A program made the position numbers and the translations under genes. From positions 1 to 27,109 of the forward strand of contig CAZVJA010000057.1 in assembly GCA_964626885.1 (NCBI GenBank): DNA of 27,109 nt. The letters run 5' to 3'. The notes below the pieces were generated by a model that made no database searches, was not told the DNA's origin, and worked only from the letters and a program-made list of their open reading frames with translations. Position 1 is the first letter of the stretch. Each line of letters starts with the position of its first letter. This document shows positions 25,543-27,109 of the stretch, in pieces. The DNA comes from CAZVJA01 sp964626885 (GTDB taxonomy: Bacteria; Planctomycetota; Planctomycetia; Planctomycetales; Planctomycetaceae).

Positions 25543-26661
25543 ATGTCGCCGATTACCTACAAGGATACGGGGGTCGATCTCGATCTTTACGAGCAGTCGA
25601 TGGAGAAGATCCCGGCGTTGTTGCGGCGCACGCACTCTAATCGGGTGATCGACCTCGCCGGAGGCTTCGCGGGGCTGTTTCGACTTGAGAATCGTGATGG
25701 GACTCCCGCCAAGCGATATCGCGATCCTGTTCTGGTCTCCGGCACGGACGGTGTCGGCACGAAGCTCAAGGTGGCGATGAAAGCAGGGCGATACGACAGC
25801 GTCGGGATCGATTTGGTCGCGATGTGCGTGAACGATTGTCTGTGCGTTGGGGCGGAACCCCTCTTCTTCCTGGATTATCTGGCCTTCGGTAAGGACGATC
25901 CGGAACTTGTCGGGGAGCTTGTGCGCGGCGTATCCGAAGGATGTGTGCAGGCGGAATCCGCGTTATTGGGAGGCGAGACGGCGATCATGCCGGATTTGTA
26001 TGCCCCCGGCGACTTCGACATGGCCGGCTTCTCGGTAGGTGTTGTGGAGCGCAGCCGGCTAATCGACGGTCGCGCGATTACCCCGGGAGATAAAGTCATC
26101 GGCCTGGCATCGAGCGGGTTCCATTCGAATGGCTACAGCTTGCTGAGGAAAGCGGTCTTCGAGGGAGCGGGATTGGACCTCGACCACCGGATTTCCGGTT
26201 TGGAAAAGAGCGTGGAAGATCTCCTGCTGGAACCGACGCGGATCTATGTGCGCGCCTTGCGAGATGTATTGCAAAGTGGTCGCGGCAAACCGGTGGTCCA
26301 TGGCATGGCGCACATTACCGGCGGCGGGCTGGCGGACAACATCGAACGCATTCTGCCTGAAGGTTGCCGCATCAGCATTGACTCCAGCGACTGGACTCCG
26401 CACCCCGCGTTCACATGGCTTGAATCGCTCGGACAGATTGAGCGGGACGAAATGTTCCGCGTCTTCAACATGGGTATCGGCTATGTGTTGATCGTCGGGC
26501 CACGCCAAGTCGCCGCGGTTCGCAAGCAGGTCGAAGCGGCCGGGGTTCAAACGTGGATCATCGGACGCGTCGCCGAAGGTGAGCGGGGCGTGGAAGTGCG
26601 ACACTCATCATCAAAGAAAAGCCGCAGCGCGACTTCGGATACCGCGAAAACTCTGTTTTAA
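25543..26661 (+). CDS. purM: Phosphoribosylformylglycinamidine cyclo-ligase (AIR synthetase)
   Basis: PurM closes the imidazole ring in step five of purine synthesis, turning FGAM and ATP into AIR in the cytoplasm. The 372-residue product starts with SPITYKDTGVDLD and has the family motifs VSGTDGVGTKLKVA (65-78), VAMCVNDCLCVGAEPLFFLDY, LLGGETAIMPDLY, GLASSGFHSNGYSLLR and the C-terminal VHGMAHITGGGLADNIERILP, all characteristic of PurM rather than the related PurL or SelD. It is about 25 residues longer than the E. coli enzyme, mainly through a Ser/Lys-rich tail (about 350-372). No other pur gene adjoins it. The start at 25543 is chosen from the family N-terminus; the ribosome binding site is poor. 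Confidence 0.96.
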   Translation: MSPITYKDTGVDLDLYEQSMEKIPALLRRTHSNRVIDLAGGFAGLFRLENRDGTPAKRYRDPVLVSGTDGVGTKLKVAMKAGRYDSVGIDLVAMCVNDCLCVGAEPLFFLDYLAFGKDDPELVGELVRGVSEGCVQAESALLGGETAIMPDLYAPGDFDMAGFSVGVVERSRLIDGRAITPGDKVIGLASSGFHSNGYSLLRKAVFEGAGLDLDHRISGLEKSVEDLLLEPTRIYVRALRDVLQSGRGKPVVHGMAHITGGGLADNIERILPEGCRISIDSSDWTPHPAFTWLESLGQIERDEMFRVFNMGIGYVLIVGPRQVAAVRKQVEAAGVQTWIIGRVAEGERGVEVRHSSSKKSRSATSDTAKTLF

Positions 26662-26938
26662 GCAAGCTACTCCGAAATGCGAGTCTCCCCACGGATTTCC
26701 TCTGAGGATTCCAGCAGCAGAATTTCTCGAATAAAGAGCATATAACGCGCTTTTTGTTGTCGAAGCTTAAGGGAAGCTGAGGGCTCGATGAATTCCGGTT
26801 CAGTTAGCCGGCATTCGCGCGAAGCTGCTGTTGCTTTCCGGAAACACTCGACGGATAGTAACTTCGTTGCGGACAACGTTCGTCCCCCCCAGCGTACAGA
26901 GCCGGTACAATTCCGGTCTTAACGATCAGGAGAAAACG

Positions 26939-27109
26939 ATGAATGCCAGATGCGTGTTCCTCATGGTGCTTGGAGCGGCGCTGCTTGTGTCGGTCCAGAA
27001 TGAATGTCATGCACAGCGCGGCCGCCGCGGTTTCGGCGGACGGGGAGGCTTCAATTCCCCGTTGATGCTTGTCAACAGCGAGGCGGTGCAGAAGGACATC
27101 GAACTCAGC
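26939..27109 (+). CDS. Secreted Gly/Arg-rich protein, N-terminal part (cut by window edge)
   Basis: The frame runs from an ATG at 26939 to the right edge (57 codons). AGGAG 6 nt upstream is a strong ribosome binding site. A signal peptide is clear: basic start MNAR, hydrophobic core CVFLMVLGAALLVSV, and a cleavage site after CHA (about residue 24). The mature protein begins QRGRRGFGGRGGF, then SPLMLVNSEAVQKDIEL. That arrangement, a Gly/Arg-rich start followed by a helix of the VQK(D/E)xxLS type, recurs in exported planctomycete proteins of unknown function. The gap 26662-26938 after purM has a TACAAT motif at 26906-26911 that could be a -10 box, without a matching -35 element. Function unknown. 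Confidence 0.75.
   Translation, partial: MNARCVFLMVLGAALLVSVQNECHAQRGRRGFGGRGGFNSPLMLVNSEAVQKDIELS

Overview
The window looks like a chromosomal piece of a planctomycete (phylum Planctomycetota). This rests on the GC-rich sequence and on several very large or novel exported proteins typical of that group: a 1519-residue PQQ-type propeller protein, a 1099-residue HEAT-repeat putative lipoprotein, an exported terpenoid-cyclase-like toroid, and a Gly/Arg-rich secreted protein cut by the right edge. Two intergenic hairpin repeats, whose translations read as the spurious 'GEAPAEP' peptides I associate with planctomycete genomes, point the same way. The genus cannot be fixed from sequence alone. 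There are no rRNA or tRNA genes, no CRISPR array, no transposase and no sign of a recent island.

Left part (1-4958, minus strand): a housekeeping cluster transcribed right to left, rpmE (type B L31), prfA, prmC, murA, mfd (cut by the left edge). PrmC methylates the release factor encoded just upstream of it, MurA starts peptidoglycan precursor synthesis, and Mfd couples transcription to repair. A two-tier hairpin lies between murA and mfd.

Middle part (5260-18242): mostly envelope or exported proteins. They are the PQQ-repeat/helical-repeat protein, a convergent pair (a di-iron ferritin-like DUF455 protein preceded by a 57-residue zinc-ribbon gene that is easy to miss), the exported toroid protein, a secreted alpha-helical protein with a recognisable promoter, and the HEAT putative lipoprotein followed 29 nt later by a single-domain STAS protein.

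Right part (18425-27109): metabolic genes. They are a LOG-family nucleotide-processing protein, xylulokinase, an ornithine cyclodeaminase/mu-crystallin family enzyme, an ArsC-type reductase on the minus strand, glutamine synthetase glnA, purM, and the start of a secreted protein. glnA has the clearest regulation in the window: a near-perfect sigma-54 promoter, a leader of about 425 nt with hairpins and a possible 33-codon upstream ORF, and a strong intrinsic terminator. The two hairpin repeats sit after xylB and after glnA. Their cores run in the same direction while their tips are exchanged.

I do not see a complete, clearly novel multi-gene system. The best candidates for new biology are the zinc-ribbon/DUF455 pair, the HEAT/STAS pair, the glnA leader and the arm-swapped repeats.
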